A DNA stretch of 64,000 bases from Nesterenkonia lutea. GTDB taxonomy: Bacteria; Actinomycetota; Actinomycetes; Actinomycetales; Micrococcaceae. The stretch is taken from NCBI RefSeq assembly GCF_014873955.1, contig NZ_JADBED010000001.1, forward strand, positions 2,728,001-2,792,000, written 5' to 3'. A program made the position numbers and the translations under genes. The notes under the pieces were generated by a model, which saw nothing but the letters and a program-made list of their open reading frames with translations, ran no database searches and was not told the DNA's origin. Shown in pieces: positions 28,211 to 36,447 of the stretch. How positions within the stretch are numbered: the first letter of the stretch is position 1; each line of letters starts with the position of its first letter.

Positions 28211-28633
28211 TCAGTCATGGAGCGGGGCGGTCAGCGGATCGGGGGACCGACGGTGGCGCCCGGTGGCGCTCTCGACGAGGAATCCCTCCCGGGCCCAGTA
28301 CTCGAACCCGCCGATGAGCTCGCGAACTGCCGTGTGGCCCAGCGAGGCAAGGGTCAGCGCCGCTCGGGTGCTGCCGTTGCAGCCGGGCCCCCAGCAGTAG
28401 ACGACGACGGCGCGATCCAGGTCTGAGCCCAGCTCAGCCGCCCGCTCGGAGAGTTCGGCGTTGGGCATGTGCAGGGCACCGGGGATATGGCCCTGGTTCC
28501 ACGCTTCGGCAGAGCGGACGTCGACCACCAGCGGGGAGGCCCCGGCCGCGCGATCGGCGGCGAGGTCTGCCGGGTCGGTCTCGAAGCTGAGCTTTGCGGA
28601 GAAGAACTCCACGGCAGTCAGTGCAGGTGTCAT
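28211..28633 (-). CDS. Single-domain rhodanese
   Basis: The 140-residue protein is one rhodanese domain: SPLVVDVRSAEAWNQGHIPG (about 37-56) and the active-site loop YCWGPGCNGS (about 93-102), whose first Cys is the persulfide carrier. Such enzymes transfer sulfane sulfur from thiosulfate or persulfides. ATG 28633 fits the family N-terminus and has a TTCAAT box 6 nt upstream; the reading is open to 28711. It may be co-transcribed with the downstream aldehyde dehydrogenase gene. Confidence 0.85.
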   Translation of the reverse strand: MTPALTAVEFFSAKLSFETDPADLAADRAAGASPLVVDVRSAEAWNQGHIPGALHMPNAELSERAAELGSDLDRAVVVYCWGPGCNGSTRAALTLASLGHTAVRELIGGFEYWAREGFLVESATGRHRRSPDPLTAPLHD

Positions 28634-28726
28634 CGGTCCATTGAACACCAGGGGCGTCTTTCGAATGGACCGCACCAGCATGAGTGTCACGCGCGGGCTT
28701 CCCGCGGCCACGTTGCTTTAGGGCAA

Positions 28727-28750
28727 CTAATAGTTATACCGTCTAACAGT
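28727..28750 (+). promoter_or_regulatory. Direct repeat CTAAYAGT in an AT-rich promoter region
   Basis: CTAATAGT (28727-28734) and CTAACAGT (28743-28750) are spaced 16 bp apart in the least GC-rich stretch around. They may be activator or repressor sites for the following small genes. Confidence 0.35.
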
Positions 28751-28821
28751 AAGCAGGATCAAGAGGTACATGGGTGGCCGCCCCGGGGGCGGTCGCAAGT
28801 GGGTATGGAGAAACCAGATGA

Positions 28822-29229
28822 GTGCACAGGCAGTCCCCCCGCAGCATCAGCGGATCAGACATCGTCATGACTCCGCGAGCGCGGACGTCAGCGAAGATGA
28901 CAGCGCAGCCGGCTGGGCCGGCAGGTGGTCCTGGAGTGGGGGCACGAGAGCTCAGGTGCACTCGATATGACCAGATGGCCAAGGCGGCCTCCGCCGGGCT
29001 GATGTCCCACCCCCAGGTCGAATGCGCCATAGTGGAGATCTCCGGGGATGAGGCTGACCTCGTGTTCCATCTCAACTGCACGGTCACGGCAGAGTCGGAC
29101 CCCTCAGACCTGATGGAGACGGTGTCCCACGGGGTGATCTCCAACATCGAGCGCATGCTGGGCACAAGCTTCACCTCGCGCCGTCTGCATTTCAACCGCA
29201 GTCTCTACCGCGACACATCAGCACGATGA
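28822..29229 (+). CDS. Asp23/AmaP-like small protein, start uncertain
   Basis: The last 85 residues look like an Asp23/Gls24-type alpha-beta domain: helix YDQMAKAASAGL, strand HPQVECAIVEIS, strand ADLVFHLNCTV, helix DPSDLMETVSHGVISNIERML, strand RRLHFNRSL. Asp23-like proteins act in envelope stress with small membrane anchors. The N-terminal part is unclear: this frame can start at GTG 28822, ATG 28867, 28897 or 28975, none with a good ribosome site. The best site (GGAG, 28807) serves ATG 28818 in another frame, which ends at 28970. A frameshift joining both frames is possible. A 40-residue membrane protein gene follows. Confidence 0.45.
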   Translation: MHRQSPRSISGSDIVMTPRARTSAKMTAQPAGPAGGPGVGARELRCTRYDQMAKAASAGLMSHPQVECAIVEISGDEADLVFHLNCTVTAESDPSDLMETVSHGVISNIERMLGTSFTSRRLHFNRSLYRDTSAR

Positions 29230-29266
29230 TCCACCCAAGACCGGCATCCTCACTCGGAGTAGGTCC

Positions 29267-29389
29267 ATGATGGACATCACGCTGGTCGCGACGCTCAACG
29301 CGTTCCTCATGGCCGCCCTCGTGCTCACGGTGCCTGCCCTGGTGATCATCGGAGTCTGGACGGCGGTCGGGGAATTTCTGCGCGGCTGA
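29267..29389 (+). CDS. 40-residue single-pass membrane peptide
   Basis: The frame MMDITLVATLNAFLMAALVL and on to EFLRG-stop gives 40 residues, nearly all one hydrophobic segment (about 5-34) with a charged end. GGAG (29256-29259) is 7-10 nt before the two adjacent ATG codons. It stands 37 bp after the Asp23-like gene; small integral membrane proteins commonly accompany Asp23 genes as anchors, which is the likely role by context only. Confidence 0.5.
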   Translation: MMDITLVATLNAFLMAALVLTVPALVIIGVWTAVGEFLRG

Positions 29390-29405
29390 ATGCCTTCCAC
29401 CGTCC

Positions 29406-30506
29406 ATGACCTCCTCCGACGAAACCTCGTCCTCTCCCGCGACTCGCACCGCACTGATCGTGGGCGCCTCGGGGATCACTGGATCGGCGATCGGCGAACA
29501 GCTCGTCGCCGAAGGTTGGGATGTGCTGGCGCTTTCGCGCAGCGCATCTTCCACGCCGGGGCTGCGCGGGGTGGCCGCCGATCTCCGCGACCCTGCGAGC
29601 TTGACTGCGGCGCTCGCGGAGCACCGACCCACTCATGTCTTCTTCACCGCCTGGCAGAAGCAGGACACCGAGGCCGAGAACATCCGGGTCAACCAGGCGA
29701 TGCTGCATGACCTTCTTGCAGCGCTCTCCCATGCCCCGCTCGAGCATGTGGCCATCGTGACCGGGTTGAAGCACTATCTGGGCCCTTTCGAGGCCTATGC
29801 CGCCGGTGCCACGCCCGAGACTCCTTTCCACGAGGAGGAGCCGCGGCTGGAGACCCCCAACTTCTACTACGCGCAGGAGGATGAGCTGTTCGCCGCGGCG
29901 GAGACCCAGGGATTCACCTGGTCCGTCCACCGTGCGCACACGATCATCGGGCACGCTGTGGGCAATGCGATGAACATGGGCCTGACCATCGCGGTCCAGG
30001 CCACGCTGGCCAAGGAGCTCGACCTTGACTTCGTGTTCCCGGGCAGTGAGCAGCAGTGGAACGGGCTCACCGACATGACCGACGCCGGCCTGCTCGCCGA
30101 GCAGATGATCTGGGCCTCCACTGATCCGGCAGGGGCGAACGAGCCGTTCAACATCGTCAACGGCGACGTGTTCCGGTGGCGGTGGATGTGGCCCCGCCTC
30201 GCCGCCGACCTCGGGGTCGCCCCCGAGCGCGTGGTCGGATTCTCCGCGACCCCTCGCCCGCTCGAGGAGCAGATGGCACCGCACGAGTCCGCATGGCCCG
30301 CGATCGCGGAGAAGCATGGACTGGTGGAGACGGACATCAACAGACTCGCCTCCTGGTGGCACACCGATGCCGACCTGGGGCGTGAGATGGAGGTCGTCAC
30401 GGACATGGGCAAGAGCCGCGACGCCGGATTCCTCGCCCACCGCAGAACCGAGCAGGCGTTCAAAGACCTCTTCGCCCGCTACCGCGCGGACCGGGTCATC
30501 CCCTGA
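29406..30506 (+). CDS. Extended SDR oxidoreductase of the PRISE (progesterone 5-beta-reductase/iridoid synthase-like) type
   Basis: The 366-residue protein has a Rossmann fold beginning LIVGASGITGSAIGEQL, with the cofactor arginine region SRSAS suggesting NADPH. Further PRISE signs are VTGLKHYLGPFEAY, containing the active-site Lys, and NFYYAQEDELF, containing the catalytic Tyr of the plant enzymes (FYYxxED). These enzymes reduce the C=C bond of enones. In bacteria the natural substrate is generally unknown. No clear ribosome site precedes ATG 29406. It ends 25 bp before the convergent RidA gene. Confidence 0.82.
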   Translation: MTSSDETSSSPATRTALIVGASGITGSAIGEQLVAEGWDVLALSRSASSTPGLRGVAADLRDPASLTAALAEHRPTHVFFTAWQKQDTEAENIRVNQAMLHDLLAALSHAPLEHVAIVTGLKHYLGPFEAYAAGATPETPFHEEEPRLETPNFYYAQEDELFAAAETQGFTWSVHRAHTIIGHAVGNAMNMGLTIAVQATLAKELDLDFVFPGSEQQWNGLTDMTDAGLLAEQMIWASTDPAGANEPFNIVNGDVFRWRWMWPRLAADLGVAPERVVGFSATPRPLEEQMAPHESAWPAIAEKHGLVETDINRLASWWHTDADLGREMEVVTDMGKSRDAGFLAHRRTEQAFKDLFARYRADRVIP

Positions 30507-30531
30507 ATCTCTCCACGGTCTGCACTGTGAG

Positions 30532-30939
30532 TCAGTCCTGGACCGCAGCAACGGCCTCGATCTCGACCAGCTGATGCTCATACCCGAGCATGGAGACGCC
30601 GAGCAGCGTGCTGGGCGGATCGTGGTCACCGAAGGCGGAGCGCACCGCTCTCCAGGTCTCAAGAAGATCTGCGCGGCGGGCTGACGCGACGAGCACGCGC
30701 GTGTTCACCACGTCCTGGAGACCGGCTCCGGCGTCTCGCAGGGCAGTGCGCAGGTTCTCCACGCACTGTTCGGCCTGGGCGGTGCAGTCATCGATCCCCA
30801 CGGTGAAGCCGTCCTCGTCCAGCGGGCAGGCGCCAGCCATGAAGATCAGCCTCGACCGCCCCGGCACCTGTGCGGCGTAGGCGTATTCGACTCCCGGGAA
30901 CAGCGATGCCGAGCGGATGAATCGGGTTGACGCTGTCAT
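30532..30939 (-). CDS. RidA/YjgF-superfamily protein lacking the catalytic arginine
   Basis: The 135-residue protein has the RidA fold: FMAGACPLDEDG, TAQAEQCVENLRTALRDAG and the end VEIEAVAAV. RidA deaminases hydrolyse reactive enamine/imine intermediates with an Arg before the last helix (PxR). Here that place reads PPSTLLGV, with no Arg, so the protein probably belongs to a non-deaminase Rid subfamily. It diverges from the VOC dioxygenase gene at 31124. Confidence 0.82.
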   Translation of the reverse strand: MTASTRFIRSASLFPGVEYAYAAQVPGRSRLIFMAGACPLDEDGFTVGIDDCTAQAEQCVENLRTALRDAGAGLQDVVNTRVLVASARRADLLETWRAVRSAFGDHDPPSTLLGVSMLGYEHQLVEIEAVAAVQD

Positions 30940-31044
30940 CGGGACTCCTCAGTCTCAGGCGATGCACTGTGCCGCGTCGACGCGTCGTCCCGCGCGAGCT
31001 TCAGCAGCTCGGTCTCGCGGCAGGTCTCCCTCCGGGAGGCCGTC

Positions 31045-31073
31045 TTGTATCAGCCTACGCGAATGCTTATACT
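31045..31073 (+). promoter_or_regulatory. Sigma-70-type promoter TTGTAT-N17-TATACT for the VOC gene
   Basis: TTGTAT (31045-31050) and TATACT (31068-31073) are 17 bp apart, placing transcription start near 31080, 45 nt before ATG 31124. Confidence 0.7.
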
Positions 31074-31123
31074 TGTCCCTACAACCAATAAATCCACCCA
31101 CTTTGGAATCCAGGTGCAAGACC

Positions 31124-32038
31124 ATGTCCCACACTGCCTCTGACGAGCAGACGCTCAGCTCCGCCGCCGCCATGGACGCGGTGACACTTCACGTCGGCGA
31201 TCTCGAGCTGATGTCCTCCTACTACAACCAGGCCCTCGCGCTCGCCCCCGTGGAGGAGATCGCCCGGGGTGGCCAGGTGCATCGCGTCCTGGGTCGAGGC
31301 AGCGTCCCGATGCTGCGCCTCGTGCACACGCCGGATCTTCCATCCGTCAACCCCCGGGACGCGGGGCTGTTTCACACGGCGTTCCTCTTCGAGAGTCCTG
31401 CGGCGCTGGCGGCAACGGTGCATCGGGCCGCCTCCGATTCGCGGTCGCAGTTCGTGGGATCCAGTGATCACCTGGTCAGTGAGGCCTTTTACTTCACGGA
31501 TCCGGAGGGCAACGGAATCGAGGTGTACCGGGACCGGCCGCGGGAAAAGTGGGAGTACCGCAACGGGGAGCTGCAGATGGCGAGCTACCCGTTGGATCCG
31601 ACGGAGTACCTGCGGCGGCATCTTGGAGATGCTCCGGCGGGAACGCCGAGCGCCCCGGGAACGGTGGGTCATGTCCACCTGCAGGTCGGTGACGTGGATC
31701 AGGCGCGTGCGTTCTACGTGGAGGCTCTGGGCTTTCAGACCACCGTGAGCAGCTATCCGGGTGCACTCTTCGCCGCCGCTGGCGGGTATCACCACCATGT
31801 GGCCATGAACATCTGGAACAGTCGAGGAGCCGGTCCTCGTGCCGCCCGGCTGGGACTGGGTGATGTCGCCATCTCGGTTCCGCTGCGTGAAGACCTCGAT
31901 GCCCTGGCCGCCCGGCTGCGGGCGCGCAGCATCTCCCATGACGACGACGGGCGTCGGATCGCCACTCGTGACCCGTGGGGCACCCAGGTCACTGTCGCGC
32001 TGCCGGGTGGGACGACGGAGGAGCTTCTCGCGCGCTAG
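31124..32038 (+). CDS. VOC-family ring-cleaving dioxygenase (CatE/MhqO-like)
   Basis: The 304-residue protein holds two glyoxalase/VOC modules, about 12-130 and 168-290. Likely metal ligands are His in AVTLHVGDLEL, His in LFHTAFLFESP, His in VGHVHLQVGDV, and a Glu in NGIEVYRDRP. It resembles catechol-2,3-dioxygenase-like CatE and MhqO, which open hydroquinone or catechol rings with Fe(II). ATG 31124 begins the family N-terminus and fits the promoter; longer readings to 30917 overlap the RidA gene. A broken hydrolase and a MarR regulator follow, as in mhq loci. Confidence 0.82.
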   Translation: MSHTASDEQTLSSAAAMDAVTLHVGDLELMSSYYNQALALAPVEEIARGGQVHRVLGRGSVPMLRLVHTPDLPSVNPRDAGLFHTAFLFESPAALAATVHRAASDSRSQFVGSSDHLVSEAFYFTDPEGNGIEVYRDRPREKWEYRNGELQMASYPLDPTEYLRRHLGDAPAGTPSAPGTVGHVHLQVGDVDQARAFYVEALGFQTTVSSYPGALFAAAGGYHHHVAMNIWNSRGAGPRAARLGLGDVAISVPLREDLDALAARLRARSISHDDDGRRIATRDPWGTQVTVALPGGTTEELLAR

Positions 32039-32081
32039 ACCGTCCAGTTGAAGAGGCGCTGGCCGCTCCTGCGTCGCCGGC

Positions 32082-32291
32082 AGGCCGGCGGCGTTCTGGG
32101 GGCGGGGCTCTGCGGACGAGGTGATCACCCAAGCGGCCGTGGCGCGCACCGCATCGTGGCTGCCGCTGCACACGTCTCCCCAGGAGCGTGTATACCAAGG
32201 TCTGGGCCACAGCATGCATGCGGAGCAGATCAGCGACGCGCAGCAGTTCTGCCGAGCTGAGCTCGCGGCGGGTTCAGTCGAGGGAGGCTGA
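32082..32291 (+). pseudogene. C-terminal remnant of a phospholipase/carboxylesterase-type alpha/beta hydrolase (MhqD-like)
   Basis: This frame has no proper start but reads about 70 residues of a hydrolase C-terminus: PAAFWGRGSADEVITQ contains the Asp of the catalytic triad and RVYQGLGHSMHAEQISDA its His. The nucleophile half is absent: only 43 bp separate the VOC stop from the recognisable part, so roughly the first two thirds of the gene have been lost. It overlaps the end of the MarR gene by 18 bp. Intact homologues (mhqD) sit next to VOC dioxygenases in quinone-stress operons. Confidence 0.65.
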
Positions 32292-32828
32292 ATCTGCGGA
32301 GACCGAGGGATGCCGACGTGCCTGTTCCGCAGTCACGTCGGCATCATGGGCCGCGTAGAGCGGACGCAGGGTGTCCCCCGCGTCGAGGCGATCCAGGATG
32401 CGGCTCGTGATATCGGTGAGCTGGGTGACCTGCTCGGGGCTCAGCCCGTCCAGCACCAGTGAACGGACCGCCTCGACATGCCCCGGCGCCGCCGCGACGA
32501 CCTTCTCCCATCCGCTCTCGGTGAGCACGGCATTCGTGGCGCGGCGGTCCTCCTCACAGGGGCTGCGCCTGAGGTATCCCCGCTTCTCGAGCCGGGAGAC
32601 CACATGGGACAGGCGCGGGAGCGTGGCGTTGGTCACCTGTGCCAGGTAGGTCATCCGGAGCGTCTGATTCTCCGATTCCGAGAGGAAGGAGAGCACCCGG
32701 TAGTCAAAATGGGTCAGTTCGGCATCCCGACGAAGCTGGCCGTCGAGGGCACCGGGCAGCATCTCCAGGATGGAGGCGAGCCTCACCCAGGCGGCGAGTT
32801 CATACGATGTCAGCCAACGGGTGGTCAT
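32274..32828 (-). CDS. MarR-family regulator, likely electrophile or quinone sensor
   Basis: The 184-residue protein has the MarR winged helix with LTHFDYRVLSFLSESENQ, VTNATLPRLSHVVSRLEKRG and the wing EEDRRATNAVLT. ATG 32828 has AGAGAAGAA upstream; the frame is open much further but only as the shadow of the alcohol dehydrogenase gene. Neighbours (VOC dioxygenase, hydrolase remnant, alcohol dehydrogenase, OsmC) suggest control of a quinone/aldehyde stress response like MhqR, by context. A perfect palindrome just upstream is a likely operator. Confidence 0.85.
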   Translation of the reverse strand: MTTRWLTSYELAAWVRLASILEMLPGALDGQLRRDAELTHFDYRVLSFLSESENQTLRMTYLAQVTNATLPRLSHVVSRLEKRGYLRRSPCEEDRRATNAVLTESGWEKVVAAAPGHVEAVRSLVLDGLSPEQVTQLTDITSRILDRLDAGDTLRPLYAAHDADVTAEQARRHPSVSADSASLD

Positions 32829-32847
32829 GGTTCTTCTCTCTGCGGGA

Positions 32848-32865
32848 CGCGAAACCGTTTTCGCG
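32848..32865. promoter_or_regulatory. CGCGAAA-N4-TTTCGCG palindrome upstream of marR
   Basis: Exact 7-bp arms around CCGT lie 20 bp before the MarR start and 31 bp after the dehydrogenase stop. It is a candidate MarR autoregulatory site. Confidence 0.6.
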
Positions 32866-32896
32866 ACAACTTTACGCGGCGGCCGTGGCGTCGTGC

Positions 32897-33961
32897 TCAG
32901 GCGGTGGGGACGGTGTCTCCCAGTGAGGCGATGTCGATGACCGCGCGGTAGCGCACATCGCCGGAGACGACCTTGTCGTAGTACGCGGCCACCTGGTCGG
33001 CCTGGATCAGCTCCGTGGTGGCGGTGATGCCGTGCTCGGCGCAGAAGTTGAGCATCTCCTGGGTCTCCGGCAGCCCGCCGACCATGGAGCCGGCGTAGTT
33101 GCGGCGCATGGTGAGCAGCGAGAACATCTGGAAGGACTGCTCCTCGCTCGGGGCTCCGACGTTGACCATGGTCCCGCCCCGGCCCAGCAGACCGAGGAAG
33201 GAGTCCAGGCTGACCGAAGCACCCACGGTGTTGATGATCAGGTCGAAGCTGCCGGCGAGGTCTGTGAAGGCCTGGCCGTCCTCGGTGGCGCGGTACGCGA
33301 AGGCGCCGAAGCTCAGTCCGTCCTCCTTCTTGCTGTCGGTGCGGCTGAGCACAGTGATTTCGGCACCCATGGCCGCGCCGATCTTGACCGCGATGTGTCC
33401 CAATCCGCCCATGCCGATCACGCCGACCTTGACGCCTGGACCGGCCCCGTAGCGCTTGAGCGGGGCGTATGTGGTGATTCCGGCACAGAGCAGCGGAGTG
33501 GTGGAGGCGGGGTCCATGCCTTCCGGGATGCGCAGCACGAAGTGGTCGCGGACCACGATCTGCTGGCTGTAGCCGCCATGGGTGGTCTCGCCGTCCTTGT
33601 CCTGTCCGTTGTAGGTCGCGACGACGCCCTGGCTGCAGAACTGCTCCTCGCCGTCTCTGCAGGCTTCGCATTCCATGCAGGAGTCGGCGAAGCAGCCGAC
33701 GCCCACAGTGTCGCCGACGGTGAACTCGGAGACTTCGGCGCCGACCTCGACCACGTCTCCGACGATCTCGTGTCCAGGGGTCATCGGGTAGCTGGCGCCG
33801 CCCCATTCATTGCGGACCTGGTGGATGTCGGTGTGGCAGATGCCGGCGTAGCGGATGGCGATGCGCACGTCATCGGCGCGCAGGCTGCGTCGCTGGAGCG
33901 GGCGGGTGGTGAAGTCACCCTCGGCGTTGTCGGCCTGGAGCGCGGTGATGGTCGTCGTCAT
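32897..33961 (-). CDS. Zinc-dependent alcohol dehydrogenase (YahK/CAD-like aldehyde reductase)
   Basis: The 354-residue enzyme is a medium-chain dehydrogenase. Catalytic zinc ligands are in GICHTDIHQVRNEWG and GHEIVG; the structural zinc motif is CFADSCMECEACRDGEEQFC (four Cys). The cofactor fold is GVIGMGGLGHIAVKIG. Such enzymes reduce a broad range of aldehydes with NADPH. It lies between OsmC and MarR genes on the same strand, consistent with detoxification of reactive aldehydes. Confidence 0.9.
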   Translation of the reverse strand: MTTTITALQADNAEGDFTTRPLQRRSLRADDVRIAIRYAGICHTDIHQVRNEWGGASYPMTPGHEIVGDVVEVGAEVSEFTVGDTVGVGCFADSCMECEACRDGEEQFCSQGVVATYNGQDKDGETTHGGYSQQIVVRDHFVLRIPEGMDPASTTPLLCAGITTYAPLKRYGAGPGVKVGVIGMGGLGHIAVKIGAAMGAEITVLSRTDSKKEDGLSFGAFAYRATEDGQAFTDLAGSFDLIINTVGASVSLDSFLGLLGRGGTMVNVGAPSEEQSFQMFSLLTMRRNYAGSMVGGLPETQEMLNFCAEHGITATTELIQADQVAAYYDKVVSGDVRYRAVIDIASLGDTVPTA

Positions 33962-34067
33962 AGGGGTCCTCAGCTGTGGGGAATGGGGAGACGGCGCAGG
34001 GCCGCGGCGCGCAATCCAGCTCGCCGCGGCCCTGCAGGGGTGTGTGAGACCGTTCTGGTCTCGGGGA

Positions 34068-34508
34068 TCAGCTCTCGAAGGTGGCGTCCAGAGTGATGTC
34101 CACTGCGGCCAGTGCCTTGCTGACCGGGCAGCCGGTCTTGGCCTCTTCGGCGGACTTCAGGAAGGTGTCCTCGTCGATTCCGCTGACTTCGCCGCTGACG
34201 ATCAGCTTGATGCCCGTGATCTTGAAGCCGCCGTCGGGATCCTCGCCCAGGGAGACCTCGGCCTTGACGTCCAGGGACTCCACGGTGCCGCCGGCGCCGG
34301 TGAGCACGGCGGAGAGCTGCATGGCGTAGCAGGAGGAGTGTGCTGCCGCGATCAGCTCCTCGGGGCTGGTGGTGCCATTGGCTTCTTCTGCTGTGCGCTT
34401 GGGGAACGACACATCATAGGTGCCGACCTTGGAGCTGCTCAGCTCAACCTGGCCGGAGCCCTCCTGGACTGATCCGTTCCATGCAGTGCGGGCTGTGCGT
34501 GTAGGCAT
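34068..34508 (-). CDS. OsmC-family peroxiredoxin
   Basis: The 146-residue protein is of the OsmC subfamily: NGTTSPEELIAAAHSSCYAM carries the peroxidatic Cys60 with Glu50/51, and AKTGCPVSKAL carries the resolving Cys127. These thiol peroxidases reduce organic hydroperoxides. AGGAGAACAGAT before ATG is a good ribosome site. It precedes the alcohol dehydrogenase gene by 106 bp on the same strand. Confidence 0.92.
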   Translation of the reverse strand: MPTRTARTAWNGSVQEGSGQVELSSSKVGTYDVSFPKRTAEEANGTTSPEELIAAAHSSCYAMQLSAVLTGAGGTVESLDVKAEVSLGEDPDGGFKITGIKLIVSGEVSGIDEDTFLKSAEEAKTGCPVSKALAAVDITLDATFES

Positions 34509-34652
34509 ATCTGTTCTCCTTGGTTGTTCCGGTTGATCTTGGCTGTGGCTTGTCGTCGATGTTGATTGTCGTGCGCGGTATCAGTCTCCCGGATGCGGCC
34601 TGACGATTCCTGAACGCGGACGGGAAGGCGCCGAAGGGCGGCGCAGAGCAGG

Positions 34653-36371
34653 TCAGTCCCGCACCGGCGCGTCCAGGATCTTCAGACTTCGGCAGCGGTT
34701 GATCGCGGCGTGGATCTCGTGGGCTCGGGGCCGGGCGAGGTGCCCGGGATGCCCGCGGTGCGTGGACAGCGAGTCCAGTCCCTCGGCCTCGACCTGCTCC
34801 AGCAGCGCCGTGACCATGCCGGCGATGTCACTGGTACCGTCGGCGCTCTCGGCGAGCCGGTCCAGGGCCTTGGCGATGGCCTCTGTCTGGGCCACGTCCA
34901 CGAGCTGGGTGACGGCGGCCAGGTCCACGTCCTCGGGTCCGTACTGGATGGTCTCGCGACCGCGGCTGCGGGCGGGCTTGGTCTTCTTCGCCGGGCGCAG
35001 GGAGCCCCGTCGGGGCACGCGCGCAGCGACCTCGGCGAAGGCTGGCGGGTCTGCGGCCGAGGTGTGTGCCGACGTCGGGTTCTCCATGGCGATCTGCCGG
35101 GCCTGGGCAGTGACGTCCCGCAGGGTGTAGTCCTGCAGGACGATCACGTGATCGGCGACGTCGAAGAACGCCCCGGAGCCGCCGGCCACCAGGACCGTGG
35201 AGATTCCGCGCTCGGTGAAGAGCGGACGGACCCTGTCTACGAAGGGCGTGATCGGCTCGTGTTCGGCGGGGATGAGCTGCCGCATGCGCTCGTCGCGGAT
35301 CATGAAGTTGGTCGCTGAGGTGTCCTCGTCGATCAGCAGAGCACTCGCGCCCGCCTCCACCGCTTCCACGAGGTTCGCCGCCTGCGAGGTGGAGCCGGAG
35401 GCGTTGGTGCTGGAGAAGCTGCGGGTGTCGGTGCCTGAGGGCAGCCCCGAGATGAAGGGCGAGATGTCCACGCCGGCGGCGGCGCGGCCGTCCTCCGCAC
35501 GGATGGACACCGCGTCCGCGCGGGTGATGACCCATTCACGGCCGTCGCCGGCGACATGCGGATAGACGCCGCGTTCGATCGCCCGCAGCAGCGTGGACTT
35601 GCCGTGGTATCCGCCGCCCACGATCACGCTGATGCCCTCGGGCACGCCCATGCCGGTGAGTGTCCGCCCGCTGGGCAGCTCAAAGCTGACTCGCAGCGCG
35701 TCCGGGCTGCGGAACGCCACGACGTCACCCTCCAGCGGATGGTCCGAGTCTCCTGCTCGCCGCGGCAGGACAGAGCCGTCGGCCAGGAAGCAGATCAGGC
35801 CCCTGTCGGTCAGCTGGGACCGCAGCCCTGCCTGGTCGCGATAGAGGGTGACGTGGTCCCGGAGCGCGTCGACATCCAGGCCGGCGCCCAGCAGTGAGTC
35901 CTGGGCGATGCGCGGAAGCGTCTGGGTGAGCAGTCGAGCTGCCCTGCGGCCCAGCGCCCTGCGCCCGGCGGCGGGAAGGCTGACGGCGATGCGCACCTCG
36001 ATGAAGTCCTGCGTGATCAGCACGCTGGTGCGCTCGAGCACCTGCTGCCCGGGGGTGCCGATGCTGATCGCACTGCGGTCTTCGGGCTCCTCGCGGCCGG
36101 TGCGCAGCCTGGCCGCGAAGGCCCGGGTCAGGAAGTCTCCGGCCGCGACCCGGCCGTGGTGGTCCGAGAGCAGCTCGGCGGGGAGGGCCGCCTGCGTGCG
36201 GCTGACGCGCAGTCGCATCAGCGAGGGCGGCGCGAACGGATCCACCTGCACCTTGTCCACAGACAGCCGGAGGTTCCCGAGATCATAGGACCCGGTCAGC
36301 TGCTTATAGGAGGCGTATCCCCGGCCGTCGAGGGCCGTGAGCATCGTGCTCAATGAGTGCTGATCGTCCAT
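34653..36371 (-). CDS. Predicted ATPase of the ABC class (PF09818 type), soluble
   Basis: The 572-residue protein has an N-terminal region (about 1-220) and a P-loop domain with GGGYHGKSTLLRAIERG near 250, a glycine- and serine-rich FSSTNASGSTSQAANLVEA near 320 in place of the usual ABC signature, and the Walker B LLIDEDTSATNFMIRD near 345. This matches the COG3044 family of unknown function; no membrane partner is nearby. ATG 36371 is selected by TACACT 8 nt upstream. A basic disordered segment near 455-470 may bind nucleic acid. Confidence 0.82.
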   Translation of the reverse strand: MDDQHSLSTMLTALDGRGYASYKQLTGSYDLGNLRLSVDKVQVDPFAPPSLMRLRVSRTQAALPAELLSDHHGRVAAGDFLTRAFAARLRTGREEPEDRSAISIGTPGQQVLERTSVLITQDFIEVRIAVSLPAAGRRALGRRAARLLTQTLPRIAQDSLLGAGLDVDALRDHVTLYRDQAGLRSQLTDRGLICFLADGSVLPRRAGDSDHPLEGDVVAFRSPDALRVSFELPSGRTLTGMGVPEGISVIVGGGYHGKSTLLRAIERGVYPHVAGDGREWVITRADAVSIRAEDGRAAAGVDISPFISGLPSGTDTRSFSSTNASGSTSQAANLVEAVEAGASALLIDEDTSATNFMIRDERMRQLIPAEHEPITPFVDRVRPLFTERGISTVLVAGGSGAFFDVADHVIVLQDYTLRDVTAQARQIAMENPTSAHTSAADPPAFAEVAARVPRRGSLRPAKKTKPARSRGRETIQYGPEDVDLAAVTQLVDVAQTEAIAKALDRLAESADGTSDIAGMVTALLEQVEAEGLDSLSTHRGHPGHLARPRAHEIHAAINRCRSLKILDAPVRD

Positions 36372-36379
36372 GCGCCCCG

Positions 36380-36385
36380 AGTGTA
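36380..36385 (-). promoter_or_regulatory. Leaderless -10 box (TACACT) for the ABC-class ATPase
   Basis: Reverse-strand TACACT stands 8 nt before ATG 36371. Confidence 0.5.
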
Positions 36386-36447
36386 GTGGCGCTGCCGCTT
36401 CCGTGTTCCCCTGGTCCGCGATGGTCCCGTCTGGGGTCTGCTCCACC

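Noticed and set aside
32829..33806. A 510-residue protein on the reverse strand joining MarR to a long upstream part
   Set aside because: The upstream part is the alcohol dehydrogenase gene read in the wrong frame; it is rich in Arg/Gly/His and has no ribosome site. MarR starts at 32828.
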